A stretch of 19,075 bases of DNA from an uncultured Gammaproteobacteria bacterium (GCA_937958785.1 CALGMY010000276.1:1-19075), one strand, 5' to 3'; positions 7,664 through 15,785 are shown, counted from the first letter of the stretch. Notes: generated by a model from the letters alone, not told the origin. Made by a program: numbers and translations.

Positions 7664-9822
7664 GCAAGCACGAGGCCTGCCAGGGGCGGCAGCGTCACGA
7701 CGACCGACCAGGGCTGGTGCATGCAGGGCACCGGCTCCGCGTGCAGGATCCCGGCGTTGCCGAGGTCGCTGCCGCCATAGAAGCGGGAGTCGGAGTTGAG
7801 GACCTCGTGCCACTCACCCGGGCCCGGCACGCCCAGCCGGTAGCCCGTGCGGGGCACCGGCGTGAAGTTGAGGGCCACCACCGCCACGTCGTCTCCGGCC
7901 CGCCGGAGGTAGGTGAGCAGGGAGTGTTCCGCGTCGTCCCAGCGCAGCCACCCGAAGCCGCTGCCGTCGAAGTCCAGGCGGTGCAGGGCGGGAAGGTCCC
8001 GGTATAACCGGTTGAGGTCGGCCACCAGCCGCTGCATCCCGCCGTGGCGCGGGTCCCCGGCGAGATGCCAGGGCAGCTGCTCCCGATGGTTCCACTCCCA
8101 GGGCTGGGCGAGCTCCCCGCCCATGAAGAGCAGCTTGCGGCCCGGATAGGTCCACTGGAACACGTAGGCGACCCGCAGGTTGGCGAAGCGTTGCCAGTCG
8201 TCGCCGGGCATCTTGCCGAGGAGGGAGCCCTTGAGGTGCACCACTTCGTCGTGGGACAGCGGCAGCACGAAATTCTCGCTGAAGGCGTAGATCGGGCCGA
8301 AGGTCAGCAGGTCGTGGTGGTGCCGCCGGTGCACCGGGTCCTTCGCCAGGTACTTCAGCGTGTCGTGCATCCAGCCCATGTTCCATTTCATGCTGAAACC
8401 GAGGCCGCCGGTTTCCACGGGCCGGCTCACGCCGGGCCAGGCGGTGGACTCCTCCGCGATGGTCACCGTGCCCGGGAAGTCCCGGTGGGTCATGGTGTTC
8501 AGTTCCCGCAGGAACTGCACCGCCTCCAGGTTCTCGTTGCCGCCGTGCACGTTGGGGGCCCATTCGCCCGGCTGCCGGGAGTAGTCCAGGTAGAGCATGG
8601 AGGCGACGGCATCGACCCGGAGCCCGTCGATGTGGAACTCCTCGAGCCAGAAGCGGGCGCTGGAAAGCAGGAAGCTGCGCACCTCGTTGCGGTCGAAGTT
8701 GAACACGAGGGTGCCCCAGTCCGGCTGGCTGCCCTTGCGGGGGTCGCCGTACTCGAAGAGCGGCGAGCCGTCGAAGCTGGCGAGGCCATGATCGTCCCGA
8801 GGAAAGTGCCCGGGGACCCAGTCCAGGATCACGCCGAGTCCCGCCTGGTGACAACAGTCGACCAGGTGGCGGAAGTCGTCCGGGCTGCCGTAGCGGCTGG
8901 TCGGCGCGAAGTACCCGACGGCCTGGTAGCCCCAGGACTCATCGAGGGGATACTCCGTGAGCGGCAGGAACTCCACGTGGGTGAATCCCTGGCCGACGGC
9001 GTAGGGCACGAGCTCGGCGGCCAGCTCCCGGTAACCCGGGGTCGAGCCGTCGGCCCGGCGCCGCCAGGAACCCAGGTGCACCTCGTAGATGGACATGGGC
9101 TCGTGCAGCCAGTCCCGTTCGCGCCGGCGGGCCAGCCAGTCCGCATCCTGCCACCGGTAAGGCACGGGGGGCTGGTAGCGCGTCGCCGTGGCCGGCCGCT
9201 GCTCGTAGGCCCGTCCGAAGGGATCGGCCTTGAGGCGGAGTGCGCCACTGTGGCGGTTGCGGATCTCGAACTTGTAGAGGTTCTCCCCGAGGCCCGGCAC
9301 GAACAGCTCCCAGACCCCGGTGCCACCGCGCACGCGCATGGGGTGCACGCGCCCGTCCCAGCGGTTGAAGTCACCGACCACGCTCACGCGCTCGGCATTG
9401 GGGGCCCAGACGGCGAAACGCACGCCCGGGATGCCATCCGCCTGCCAGGGGTGGCTGCCCAGCAGGTGATGGGCGGCGTTGTGGTGTCCCCCATTGAAGG
9501 CGGCGAGCGCGGCCTCGTCGAGCTGGGGCCCGAAGCAGTAGGGATCGTAGCCCTCGGTCACGACGCCCTGGCCCGATACCGCTCGCAGACGGTAGCGGGG
9601 GGGCACCACCGCGCCGGGACCACGCCACTCGAAGAGGTCGGTGCCCTGCTTGCGCGCCAGCGTGACGCCCGCCTCGACGATGGCGAGGTCGGCCGTGTCC
9701 GGCCGCAGGGCCCGCACGATCACCGTGCCGTCCGGCTGAGGGTGCCGGCCCAGGGAGGCAAACGGGTCGTGGTGCCGTGCCTCCAGCAGGGCGGACAGGT
9801 CCGGCGTCAGGGCGGTTGGCAT
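7633..9822 (-). CDS. glgB: 1,4-alpha-glucan branching enzyme, GlgB
   Basis: Cuts alpha-1,4 chains and rejoins them as alpha-1,6 branches in glycogen. The product is 729 residues, against about 728 in E. coli. An N-terminal carbohydrate-binding module (DPFASLGRHPQPDG) is followed by a second beta-sandwich (GVRFAVWAPNAERVSVVGDFNRWDGR). The GH13 barrel carries all three catalytic residues in expected motifs: Asp404 in GLRVDAVASM, Glu457 in TIAEEST and Asp525 in LSHDEVVHLKGS. Their spacing of 53 and 121 residues equals that of E. coli GlgB (405, 458, 526). The start ATG at 9822 has GGGAG close upstream. After the usual end near LPPLAGLVL there are ten more residues that read through the end of glgP on the other strand. 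It is divergent from glgC across 65 bases. Confidence 0.97.
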   Translation of the reverse strand: MPTALTPDLSALLEARHHDPFASLGRHPQPDGTVIVRALRPDTADLAIVEAGVTLARKQGTDLFEWRGPGAVVPPRYRLRAVSGQGVVTEGYDPYCFGPQLDEAALAAFNGGHHNAAHHLLGSHPWQADGIPGVRFAVWAPNAERVSVVGDFNRWDGRVHPMRVRGGTGVWELFVPGLGENLYKFEIRNRHSGALRLKADPFGRAYEQRPATATRYQPPVPYRWQDADWLARRRERDWLHEPMSIYEVHLGSWRRRADGSTPGYRELAAELVPYAVGQGFTHVEFLPLTEYPLDESWGYQAVGYFAPTSRYGSPDDFRHLVDCCHQAGLGVILDWVPGHFPRDDHGLASFDGSPLFEYGDPRKGSQPDWGTLVFNFDRNEVRSFLLSSARFWLEEFHIDGLRVDAVASMLYLDYSRQPGEWAPNVHGGNENLEAVQFLRELNTMTHRDFPGTVTIAEESTAWPGVSRPVETGGLGFSMKWNMGWMHDTLKYLAKDPVHRRHHHDLLTFGPIYAFSENFVLPLSHDEVVHLKGSLLGKMPGDDWQRFANLRVAYVFQWTYPGRKLLFMGGELAQPWEWNHREQLPWHLAGDPRHGGMQRLVADLNRLYRDLPALHRLDFDGSGFGWLRWDDAEHSLLTYLRRAGDDVAVVALNFTPVPRTGYRLGVPGPGEWHEVLNSDSRFYGGSDLGNAGILHAEPVPCMHQPWSVVVTLPPLAGLVLAQIQRIRPIS

Positions 9823-9842
9823 GGCTCCCGTATGACCTCTGG

Positions 9843-9867
9843 TGTTACATTCGCTGCCAGTGTGACA
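9843..9867. promoter_or_regulatory. Paired TGTNACA motifs between glgB and glgC
   Basis: The 65-base gap between the divergent glgB and glgC starts holds TGTTACA at 9843-9849 and TGTGACA at 9861-9867. Each is a 7-base near-palindrome, and their centres are 18 bases apart. Such an arrangement could be an operator for one regulator acting on both genes, but no family can be assigned. I see no convincing -35/-10 pair for either gene in this gap. Confidence 0.25.
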
Positions 9868-9887
9868 GATCAGGCGCGGACACTCCG

Positions 9888-11176
9888 GTGAGTACCTACT
9901 ATCCGGGCAGCGGTGGACGGCAGGGCCGGTCAGGCCGGGTCTCGGGACGCTTCGTCAGCCAGCTCACCAAGGGCACCATGGCGCTCATCATGGCCGGGGG
10001 CCGGGGCGAGCGGTTGCGCCAGCTCACGGCGAACCGGGCCAAGCCCGCCACGCCCTTCGGCGGCAAGTACCGGATCATCGACTTCAGCCTGTCGAACTGC
10101 GTCAACTCCGGCATCCGCCAGATCCTGGTCCTCACCCAGTACAAGTCCCACTCCCTCATCCAGCACGTCCAGCGGGGCTGGGGTTACCTGCGCGGCGAAC
10201 TCGGCGAGTTCGTGCAGCTGGTGCCCGCCCAGCAGAAGCTCGGCGAGCAATGGTACCGGGGAACGGCCGACTCCGTGTTCCAGAACCTGGACATCATCGA
10301 TGCCCACGGGCCGGAACTGGTGCTCGTGCTGGCGGGCGACCACGTCTACAAGATGGACTACGGCCCCATGATCGCCTTCCACGTGGAGCGGGGCGCCGAC
10401 ATCACCATCGGCATGGTGCAGGTGCCCGTCGCCACGGCCCACGAGTTCGGCATTGCCACCGTGGATGCCGAGCAGCGCATCGTCGACTTCCGCGAGAAGC
10501 CCGCGAAACCCGATCCCATGCCGGGCCGCAGCGACGTCGCCCTGGCCTCCATGGGCATCTACGTCTTTGGCCGGGAATACCTGCGGCAGGTCCTCACTGC
10601 GGACGCCGCCGATCCCCGCTCCGCCCACGACTTCGGCAAGAACATCATCCCCGGTGCCATCCAGGGCAGCCGGGTGTTCGCCTACGCCTTCCAGAGCGTG
10701 GAGACCCAGGCCCAGGCCTACTGGCGCGACGTGGGTACCGTCGACGCCTTCTACACCGCCAACATGGAGCTGATCTTCGTCAGCCCGGAACTGAACCTGT
10801 ACGACTCCGACTGGCCCATCTGGACCTACCAGGAGCAGATGCCCTGCGCCAAGTTCGTGCTGGACGAGGAGGGCCGGCGGGGTACCGCCATCAACTCGAT
10901 GGTGGCGGGCGGCTGCACGTCACCGTGGACGAGCGTTCCGAGATCTACCGGTCCGTGATCCTGCCCCACGTCGTCGTCGGCAAGGGCTGCCGGATCTCGC
11001 GGGCCATCATCGACGAGGGTTGCGTCGTGCCCGACGGCACGGTGATCGGGGCGGATGCGGAGCGCGACCGGGAGCGGTTCCACGTGACCGGCGAGGGCGT
11101 GGTACTGGTCACCCAGGACATGCTCCGGGCCGCTGCCCTGCGTCCCGACGGGCCTCCGGCAGCCAGCGGCGCCTGA
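9888..11176 (+). pseudogene. glgC: Glucose-1-phosphate adenylyltransferase GlgC, frameshifted by an apparent 43-nt deletion
   Basis: Would make ADP-glucose from ATP and glucose-1-phosphate, the committed step of bacterial glycogen synthesis. From GTG 9888 the frame gives a normal catalytic domain: ALIMAGGRGERL, RAKPATPFGGKYRIIDFSLSNC, EQWYRGTADSVFQN, LAGDHVYKMDYG, FREKPAKP and YWRDVGTVDAFY. It runs to NSMVAGGC (Cys343, codon 10914-10916). It then reads 13 unrelated residues to TGA at 10956-10958. The expected C-terminal beta-helix continues in another frame from GTC 10919 (VTVDERSEIYRSVILP to the TGA at 11174-11176). Set against the family pattern as recalled from memory, about 15 residues are missing at the join with two bases left over, so roughly 43 bases are gone. 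The expected intact length would be about 443 residues. It could be a real lesion or an assembly error. GTG 9888 is preferred over ATG 9978, which would cut into the nucleotide-binding strand. Confidence 0.85.
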
Positions 11177-11192
11177 CCGGCCGGTCGCGCGC

Positions 11193-12632
11193 TTGAGCGT
11201 CAGCCTCCTCAACGGCCGCCGCCGGGCGGGCGTGCTCCTGCATCCCACGTCGCTGCCGGGACCCTTCGACGCGGGCGTGCTCGGCGCCGATGCCCACCGC
11301 TTCGTCGACTGGCTCGGCGAGGCCGGCTTCCGGCTCTGGCAGGTCCTGCCCCTCGGCCCGGTCGGCGACTCGCTATCGCCATACCAGTCGGTCTCGGCCT
11401 TTGCCGGGGATCCCCGCCTCCTGGATCCCGGCGACGGCGCGACTGGCAGCGACTGGCCGGCCCGGGCCGAGCGGCTGCACGGGGCCTGGCAGCACTTCAA
11501 GGCCGACGCCCCGGCGGCGGAACGGCAGGAATTCCAGGCCTTCTTTGCCGCCGGTCGCTCCTGGTTGCTGCCTTATGCCCTGTTCGGCGCGGCACGCCGC
11601 CGGCATGGCGACGGCGGCTGGTGGACCTGGCCGGCGCCCGTGCGGCGCCGGGAGCCGGGGGCCATCAGCGACCTCCTGGCCGGCGAGCGGGACGGGGTGC
11701 AGGAGACCGTCTTCCAGCAGTGGCTGTTCGACCGGCAGTGGCAGGCGCTTCGGCAGCGGGCCCGTCACCACGGCATCGAGCTGCTCGGCGACCTGCCGAT
11801 GTACGTCGACCTGGATAGCGCCGATGTCTGGTGGCACCGGGACCAGTTCCGCGTGGACGCGGACGGTGGCACGGAGGCCGTGGCGGGCGTGCCGCCGGAC
11901 TACTTCAGCGCCGAGGGCCAGCTGTGGGGCAACCCGCTCTACGACTGGCCGGCGATGCAGGCGGACGGCTTCCGCTGGTGGGTCAGCCGCGTGTCCACCC
12001 AGTTGCGCCGCTTCGACTACCTGCGCATCGACCATTTCCGTGCGCTCGAGGCCTTCTGGGAAGTCCCCGCGGGGGCGAGGACCGCCCGCAGCGGGACCTG
12101 GCGCCCGGCGCCGGGCGATGCGCTGCTGCGGGCCCTGGGCACGGCCTGCGGCGGCCAGCCCTTCCTGGCGGAGGACCTCGGCACCATCACGCCCGAGGTG
12201 CATGCCCTGCGCCGGCGCTTCGGCCTGCCGGGCATGCTGGTCGCGCAGTTCGCCTTCGACGGCTCCGCGGACAATCCGTACCTGCCGGCGAACCAGGTGG
12301 CCGATGCGGTCGTGTACACCGGGACCCACGACAACGACACGACGCTCGGCTGGTACCAGGCCCTCGACGACCGCGCCCGCGACTACGTGCACCGGGTATT
12401 GGGCTGTGCCCCGGACCGTATGCCGGGCGCGCTGCTCCGCTCGGTATGGCACTCGCCTGCTGAGGTCGCGGTGTTCCCCTGGCAGGATCTGCTCGGGCTC
12501 GGCTCAGCAGCCCGCATGAACGTGCCGGCCACCGTCACCGGCAACTGGACCTGGCGCTTCCGCTGGGACCAGGTGCCGGCCGCCCTCGCCGGCGAGTGCC
12601 GGCGCCAGAACGCGGAGGCGGGTCGCGCCTGA
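11193..12632 (+). CDS. malQ: 4-alpha-glucanotransferase (amylomaltase), MalQ
   Basis: Moves maltodextrin segments between acceptors and releases glucose, a role in recycling short glucans left by GlgP. The product is 479 residues, near the 500 of Thermus amylomaltase. It opens RRAGVLLHPTSLPGPFDAGVLG, the GH77 signature. The catalytic set is Asp280 (YLRIDHFRALEAFW, nucleophile), Glu327 (FLAEDLGTITPEV, acid/base) and Asp380 (GTHDNDTT). The spacing of 47 and 53 agrees well with the 47 and 55 of the Thermus enzyme. The start is TTG 11193, since the only nearby alternative, a GTG at codon 13, would cut into the conserved opening. It follows glgC by 16 bases on the same strand and ends three bases before the glgA stop on the other strand. 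No terminator is seen there. Confidence 0.95.
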   Translation: MSVSLLNGRRRAGVLLHPTSLPGPFDAGVLGADAHRFVDWLGEAGFRLWQVLPLGPVGDSLSPYQSVSAFAGDPRLLDPGDGATGSDWPARAERLHGAWQHFKADAPAAERQEFQAFFAAGRSWLLPYALFGAARRRHGDGGWWTWPAPVRRREPGAISDLLAGERDGVQETVFQQWLFDRQWQALRQRARHHGIELLGDLPMYVDLDSADVWWHRDQFRVDADGGTEAVAGVPPDYFSAEGQLWGNPLYDWPAMQADGFRWWVSRVSTQLRRFDYLRIDHFRALEAFWEVPAGARTARSGTWRPAPGDALLRALGTACGGQPFLAEDLGTITPEVHALRRRFGLPGMLVAQFAFDGSADNPYLPANQVADAVVYTGTHDNDTTLGWYQALDDRARDYVHRVLGCAPDRMPGALLRSVWHSPAEVAVFPWQDLLGLGSAARMNVPATVTGNWTWRFRWDQVPAALAGECRRQNAEAGRA

Positions 12633-12635
12633 GCC

Positions 12636-14066
12636 TCAGGCGGGCACTCCCGCCAGCCGCAGGTAGAGCGCCTCGTAGTGGGGCGCCTGGTGGCGCCAGG
12701 AGTAATCCTCGGCCATGCCATTCTGCTGGAGGCGACGCCAGGCCTCCGGTTGCCGGTACCAGGCGAGGATCTCGCCGATGGCCCAGTCGAGGCCGTTCGC
12801 GTCCGCATCCCTGAACACGCTGCCCGTGCCCGTGCCGGCCCGGGGATCGAAGTGTCGCACCGTGTCCCGCAGGCCGCCGGTGTCCCGCACCACGGGCACC
12901 GAGCCGTAGCGGAGCGCATACAGCTGCGTGAGCCCGCAGGGTTCGTAGCGGGAGGGCACGAGGAAGGCGTCCGAGCCCGCGAAGACCAGCCGCGCGAGGG
13001 CCTCGTCCTGCACCTCGAGGAAACGGAACTCCCCGGGCATCGCCGCAGCGAGATCCCGGAGGCGGGCGACATAGCGCTCCTCGCCCTGGCCCACGATGAC
13101 GGCCTGGACATCGCCGGCGCGGAGCCGCCCGTCGAGCGCCGCCACCGCGAGGTCGATGCCCTTCTGTTCCGCGAGCCGGCTGACCATGCCGAGCAGCGGG
13201 CGGCCCGGCCGGTCCGGCAGTCCCGCCCGCTCGAGCAGCGCGGCCCGGCAGGTGGCCTTGCCGGCCAGGTCCCTGGCGTCGAAACGGGCAGGCAGGGCGG
13301 GGTCGGTCGCCGGATCCCAGGCCCCGTAGTCGACCCCGTTCAGGATGCCGACCAGGCGGGCACGACGCTGGCGCAGGAGCGGATCGAGGCCCATGCCGTA
13401 TTCGGGCGTGAGGATTTCCTCCGCGTGGGACGGGCTCACCGTGGTGAGGGCGTCCGCAGACTCGATGCCGGCCCGCAGGAAATTGAGTTCCGGGATGCCG
13501 GCCTCTGGCGCGGTGATGCCGAGCTCCGGCAGCAGGGCGGGCGCAAAGGCGCCCTGGTAGCCGATGTTGTGGATCGTGAGCACCGTGGCGGCCCCGCGCA
13601 GTGGCCCCGAGGTCCGGTACCCGGACCGCAGCAGCACGGGCACGAGTGCCGCGTGCCAGTCGTGGCAGTGGATGATGTCGGGGCGCCAGTCGAGGACTTC
13701 CACGAGGCGCAGGGCCGCGTGGGCGAGGAGGGCGAAGCGCCGGGCCTCCGCCTCGCCGCTGGCATAGACGGTGCCCCCGCCGAAGAGTGGCGGGCACTCC
13801 ACGAGGCAGAGGGCCGGTTCGCCCGCACCGGCCACCGCGGCCCCGCGCAGCTCGTACGCCGGATGGCCGCCGTCCACCGCCACGGGCGAGACCTGGGGCT
13901 CCCCGATCCGGATCGGGCCGGGCTCGAGCATGGCGTAGCGCGGCAGGACCACGCGCACCTCGTGGCCGGCGGCGACCAGGGCGCGGGACAGTCCGGTGAC
14001 CATGTCCGCGAGCCCGCCGGCCTTGGCGAAGGGCGCGTACTCGGCGGTGACCATCAGGATGCGCAT
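12636..14066 (-). CDS. glgA: Glycogen synthase GlgA (ADP-glucose-using, GT5)
   Basis: Extends alpha-1,4-glucan chains from ADP-glucose. The product is 476 residues, essentially the E. coli length (477). The N-terminus MRILMVTAEYAPFAKAGGLADMV carries the KXGGL sugar-nucleotide motif with Lys15. The middle has IIHCHDWHAALVPVLLR and LTIHNIGYQGAF. The C-terminal Rossmann domain has LLGMVSRLAEQKGIDL and YEPCGLTQLYALRYGSVPVVRDTGGL, where Glu375 matches Glu377 of E. coli. Upstream, 29 bases separate it from a barrel-protein gene on the same strand, with only a short 5-bp GC hairpin between, so read-through from that gene is possible. It is tail-to-tail with malQ. Confidence 0.97.
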   Translation of the reverse strand: MRILMVTAEYAPFAKAGGLADMVTGLSRALVAAGHEVRVVLPRYAMLEPGPIRIGEPQVSPVAVDGGHPAYELRGAAVAGAGEPALCLVECPPLFGGGTVYASGEAEARRFALLAHAALRLVEVLDWRPDIIHCHDWHAALVPVLLRSGYRTSGPLRGAATVLTIHNIGYQGAFAPALLPELGITAPEAGIPELNFLRAGIESADALTTVSPSHAEEILTPEYGMGLDPLLRQRRARLVGILNGVDYGAWDPATDPALPARFDARDLAGKATCRAALLERAGLPDRPGRPLLGMVSRLAEQKGIDLAVAALDGRLRAGDVQAVIVGQGEERYVARLRDLAAAMPGEFRFLEVQDEALARLVFAGSDAFLVPSRYEPCGLTQLYALRYGSVPVVRDTGGLRDTVRHFDPRAGTGTGSVFRDADANGLDWAIGEILAWYRQPEAWRRLQQNGMAEDYSWRHQAPHYEALYLRLAGVPA

Positions 14067-14095
14067 GGGGCGCCCCCGGGCACCGGGCCGGACCG

Positions 14096-14824
14096 CTAGA
14101 ACGTGTAGACGCCCATCAACTGGGCGTTCAGCACCAGGTCCGTTGTGTCGACATCGTAGTAGCTGAGTTCGATGCGCAGGCTGAAGGGCGAATCACTCTT
14201 CAGGCTGACGCCGAGCGCGGCGGCCAGGGCCGTATCGTCATTCTCGAATCCGACCCGGTCGTAACGCGGGCCGATGGGCGCGCCCGGAATCAAGTCCCGG
14301 TTGCGCTCGAACCCCGCATAGTCGGCTTCCCAGAAGATGGCGCCGAGCTTTGCATAGCCATCGATCGACTCGCTGAGGGGCAGGCTGCCGATGATGAACG
14401 CTCGGTAGCCCTCCAACTCCATTTCCGCCGTCCACTCCCGGCTCTGGCAGCCGCCGCCCGGGTTCGGCGTACAGGACACCGGCAGTTCGTAGCGCTGCTC
14501 GGCCGAGCCGAATTCCGTGTAGCCGACTTCCACGCCGAACCAGCCGAACATCCAGCCTGCCGCGACGTCAAAGGCCACATCGGTGCTGGAGAAGTCCCCG
14601 TCGCCCCGGTAGTTCCTGTCGGGCGGAATCGGTATGCCGCCGCCATATTCGCCTGGAGGATTCGGCGGCAGTTCCGGCCCTGGGAACAGTCCCAGCTCGC
14701 TCAGGCTCGACTCGGTGCGTGATCCGCCAATACCGATGCCCAGGTACGGTCCGGCCATTGCCAGCGACGGTGCCGCCAGCAGCATCGACGCCAGTAGTAG
14801 TGGTGCAGCAGTCCTCGTACTCAT
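14096..14824 (-). CDS. Outer-membrane beta-barrel protein, OmpA-like 8-strand type, function unknown
   Basis: I do not recognise a specific family member. The start ATG 14824 is favoured over a TTG 14 codons upstream because GGGAG lies seven bases before it and it opens a clean signal peptide (MSTRTAAPLLLASMLLAAPSLAMA, cut before GPYLG). The mature protein of about 218 residues shows alternating strands (YLGIGIGGS, VAFDVAAGWMFGWFGVEVGYTEFG, GYRAFIIGSLPL, YAKLGAIFWEADY, LRIELSYYDVD). It ends in YTF, the C-terminal aromatic signal for barrel assembly. A Pro/Gly-rich insertion (about residues 45-65) and a loop with two cysteines nine residues apart (SCTPNPGGGC) would be extracellular. It lies between glgA and another barrel gene on the same strand. 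Confidence 0.75.
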   Translation of the reverse strand: MSTRTAAPLLLASMLLAAPSLAMAGPYLGIGIGGSRTESSLSELGLFPGPELPPNPPGEYGGGIPIPPDRNYRGDGDFSSTDVAFDVAAGWMFGWFGVEVGYTEFGSAEQRYELPVSCTPNPGGGCQSREWTAEMELEGYRAFIIGSLPLSESIDGYAKLGAIFWEADYAGFERNRDLIPGAPIGPRYDRVGFENDDTALAAALGVSLKSDSPFSLRIELSYYDVDTTDLVLNAQLMGVYTF

Positions 14825-14867
14825 TCCCCCGCTCCCGATTCTCGTTCTGTTCAGTGCCATGACCAAG

Positions 14868-14888
14868 GGCGCGCGGGACCCGCGCGCC
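14868..14888 (-). terminator. 10-bp perfect hairpin right after the 14891-15685 barrel gene
   Basis: GGCGCGCGGG at 14868-14877 pairs fully with CCCGCGCGCC at 14879-14888 around a single base (effectively nine pairs with a three-base loop). It begins two bases beyond the TGA of the upstream barrel gene. No T-run follows on the minus strand (it continues CTTGG), so it may be a weak terminator, an attenuator or an mRNA 3'-end stabiliser between the two barrel genes. Confidence 0.5.
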
Positions 14889-14890
14889 GA

Positions 14891-15685
14891 TCAGAAGATT
14901 GAGTCGCGCCCCATGAAGCTGCCGAAGTACAGCCGGGCGCCGAGCTCGATGCCGGTCTCGTCGTCGAAGATCACGCCCCGGGCCCGCAACGTCAGGTAGT
15001 CGGTGAGGTGGTAGCCCAGCGCCAGGGACACCTCGTTGTCGGAGACGTCCGAATCGTCCAGGTCCGAGTACCGGAACCCGGCCTCGAGCTCGACGTTCTC
15101 GGAGAACAGGCGCCGGACCAGCACCTCGCCGAGATAGCCGGTGTCGTCGCCGGAGATCAGCTGGCAGGTATTGTCCGGGGTCTCGAAGTCCGTGATGTCC
15201 ACATAGGCGGCGCGGACCACCACGTCGGTGATCTCGGAGAGGGCGAAGCTGGCACCGAGGCCGCCGGCCAGGGCCTGGGAAGACCGGTCACCGCTGAAGG
15301 TGGTGCTGCCGCCGCCCTCGCCACCGTCGCAGGTCGTCGTGATGCCGCTGAAGTCGCCGTCGAAGAATTCGCCGTACAGGTGCACGCCCACGCGGCCGAA
15401 CTCGGCGATACCCAGGGAACCTGTGAGCTTCAAGCCGTCGTGCTGGCCACCCTCCTGCTTGACGGCATAGAGCGAGTCTACCCACTGGTAGCCGGCATCG
15501 AAGTAGGAATAGCGGGGGCCTCCGGAGTAGTCGTCCGCGGCAGCGGCGGTGCCGGTCGCGAGTACCGCGGCACTGGCCAGGCAGAGCGTCGCGAGCGCCG
15601 GCCGGCGGCGTGGCGGTGCTGCAACAGGCACCAGGGGGTCGGACATGGTCCGGGCGGGTCGTGGCCGGGCGGCAATGGCGGTCAT
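14891..15685 (-). CDS. Outer-membrane beta-barrel (porin-like) protein, function unknown
   Basis: The start ATG 15685 has an AGGGGGA ribosome site five to six bases upstream. The inner ATG at 15646 has none. The product is 264 residues. The signal peptide has a long Arg/Pro-rich n-region (residues 1-29), a hydrophobic core (ALATLCLASAAVLATG) and likely cleavage after TAAAA before DDYSGG. The mature chain has repeated barrel-like strands (RYSYFDAGYQWVDSLY, FGRVGVHLYGEFF, GGLGASFAL, VVVRAAYVDI, VELEAGFRYSDLDD, VSLALGYHLTDYLTLRARGVIF). It ends RDSIF with the terminal Phe expected for barrel assembly. Two cysteines lie in Gly/Asp-rich loops. It is divergent from the TonB-dependent receptor and may share regulation with it. 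The family is not identified. Confidence 0.75.
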   Translation of the reverse strand: MTAIAARPRPARTMSDPLVPVAAPPRRRPALATLCLASAAVLATGTAAAADDYSGGPRYSYFDAGYQWVDSLYAVKQEGGQHDGLKLTGSLGIAEFGRVGVHLYGEFFDGDFSGITTTCDGGEGGGSTTFSGDRSSQALAGGLGASFALSEITDVVVRAAYVDITDFETPDNTCQLISGDDTGYLGEVLVRRLFSENVELEAGFRYSDLDDSDVSDNEVSLALGYHLTDYLTLRARGVIFDDETGIELGARLYFGSFMGRDSIF

Positions 15686-15731
15686 GGAGCGTCCCCCTGT
15701 GGCGTGGCGCGAATCAGCGAAAACGCCGGGG

Positions 15732-15760
15732 ACTATAGCGAATCGGGTACTGACTGGCTA
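15732..15760 (-). promoter_or_regulatory. Candidate promoter for the 14891-15685 barrel gene
   Basis: Read on the minus strand, TAGCCA (15760-15755) is spaced 17 bases from TATAGT (15737-15732), a reasonable sigma-70 pair about 50 bases before the start codon. An 8-base direct repeat CTATAGCG occurs at 15733-15740 and 15758-15765, so its copies overlap both elements. The match is by eye. Confidence 0.4.
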
Positions 15761-15785
15761 TAGCGCGGGCAGCCGCCAGCCGGTG

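Noticed and set aside
8044..9891. A 615-codon open frame antisense to glgB
   Set aside because: It shows no domain motif, and glgB on the other strand has all three catalytic residues at the right spacing.
10919..11176. A separate small gene made from the 3' part of glgC
   Set aside because: The sequence aligns by motif with the C-terminal beta-helix of GlgC and lacks its own start and ribosome site; it is the broken remainder of glgC.
12678..14099. A 473-codon open frame antisense to glgA
   Set aside because: It is low-complexity Gly/Arg/Asp-rich sequence with no family signature; glgA is complete on the other strand.
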